From an uncultured Pseudomonadota bacterium (GTDB lineage Bacteria; Myxococcota_A; UBA796; SXON01), in the NCBI GenBank assembly GCA_903900265.1, contig CAIUMM010000102.1, forward strand, positions 1 through 64,000: a stretch of 64,000 nt of DNA, read 5' to 3'. The position numbers and the translations under genes are program-made. A model generated the notes under the pieces. That model was given only the letters and a program-made list of their open reading frames with translations, searched no databases and was not told the DNA's origin. This document shows positions 63,572 through 64,000 of the stretch, piece by piece. Numbering within the stretch: the first letter of the stretch is position 1; each line of letters starts with the position of its first letter.

Positions 63572-64000
63572 TTAGGAGGCGCTTTCGGCAGCGGTGCCGC
63601 TGCGCGCTCGCACGCGCTCTCCGGTGAACTTTGCGAACGAGGCGGGGAAGGCGAACACGACAAACATCACCGCCCACATCAACAACGCAGGATAGACGCT
63701 CACACTGGCGACGACGAGACACAGCACGGTCCAAAACGACGACAGCGTGTAGTTCGCGCCCATGCCTACGGCGCGCACCGGATCGAGCGAGACTTCGGCG
63801 AGATCCCGGCTCGTGACGTACCGCCAAAGCACCGCAAAAGAGCTGGCGATCAGCCAGAACAGCGCGCCGTAGACAAGCAGCGCGGTCCGACGGTCGTCCG
63901 CAGAGCCGTTGATATGCGTGGAGAGCACCGAAGTGGGGAACGGGACGATCGACACGAGCGCTAGCTGCAGGCCGTTCAACCACAGCAGCGCCGGGGTGGA
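63572..64000 (-). CDS. TMEM175-family (DUF1211) membrane channel-like protein, 5' end outside the window
   Basis: The visible 142 codons run off the right edge. They start in a helix LLWLNGLQLALVSIVPFPTS, which matches the DUF1211/TMEM175 family pattern before a loop; two or three more helices follow (ALLVYGALFWLIASSFAVLW, FWTVLCLVVASVSVYPALL, FVVFAFPASF). TMEM175 proteins conduct potassium. The selectivity-filter part (usually FSDxxF) lies in the missing N-terminal region. The end is a basic RARSGTAAESAS tail. Confidence 0.8.
   Translation of the reverse strand, partial: STPALLWLNGLQLALVSIVPFPTSVLSTHINGSADDRRTALLVYGALFWLIASSFAVLWRYVTSRDLAEVSLDPVRAVGMGANYTLSSFWTVLCLVVASVSVYPALLMWAVMFVVFAFPASFAKFTGERVRARSGTAAESAS

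Overview
This window is about 64 kb of high-G+C, gene-dense chromosomal DNA that looks like a myxobacterium or close relative (Myxococcota, formerly Deltaproteobacteria). Four things point there: a C-terminal MYXO-CTERM-type anchor on the protein at 9300-11765; a Ser/Thr kinase fused to an ATPase and repeat region; an FHA protein beside an ECF sigma factor; and many lipoproteins. The assignment is an inference from family content. There is no rRNA operon, CRISPR array, integrase or complete insertion sequence. I see one tRNA, tRNA-Leu(GAG).

Layout. 1-3.9 kb: start of a DUF167 gene, a molybdopterin oxidoreductase-like protein without its Fe-S cysteines, and class I fumarase. 3.9-7.3 kb: a less ordinary patch with a large membrane protein of unknown function (DHH-phosphoesterase-like N-terminus, CorA-like C-terminal end), gene debris and an orphan protein. 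7.3-12.6 kb: surface and periplasmic proteins (Pro-rich lipoprotein, ferritin-like protein, PLC-like lipoprotein, Asp-box/MYXO-CTERM protein, Spy/CpxP-like protein), the last bracketed by two near-identical 60-bp palindromes. 12.6-24.2 kb: mostly housekeeping (alpha/beta hydrolase, RlmI-like methyltransferase, YihY, GT51 transglycosylase, SCP2, topA, tgt, histidine ammonia-lyase, rubrerythrin-like protein). 24.2-28.2 kb: a minus-strand HNH / repeat-protein / degenerate HD-GYP operon with an inverted-repeat element at its 3' end. 28.4-40.3 kb: secA, tRNA-Leu, an RND exporter, pyrD, a glycosidase-like lipoprotein, an ATP-grasp ligase, a pentapeptide protein, an epimerase and a lipoprotein. 40.4-53.6 kb: kinase-ATPase fusion, YceI lipoprotein, YeiH transporter, a DUF1304 protein, a tandem PilT-type ATPase fusion, gpsA, a Ycf46-like AAA protein, an ECF sigma/anti-sigma pair and an FHA protein. 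53.6-64 kb: a solitary adenine-specific DNA methylase, an ArsM-like methyltransferase, two zinc metalloproteases facing each other, a PAS-GAF-PAS histidine kinase directly upstream of an Fe-S photolyase/cryptochrome, a PEBP protein and a truncated TMEM175-like channel.

Many neighbours overlap by ATGA or lie within a few bases, so most of the window is transcribed as short operons. The most interesting items are the DHH/CorA-like membrane protein, the histidine kinase-cryptochrome pair, the tandem retraction ATPase, the paired palindromes around the Spy-like gene, and enzyme variants with altered key residues (molybdopterin protein without Fe-S cysteines, ammonia-lyase with Ser-Ser-Gly at the MIO site, kinase with HRDLT). 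Nothing here is a proven new system. All functions are read from sequence motifs without database searches.
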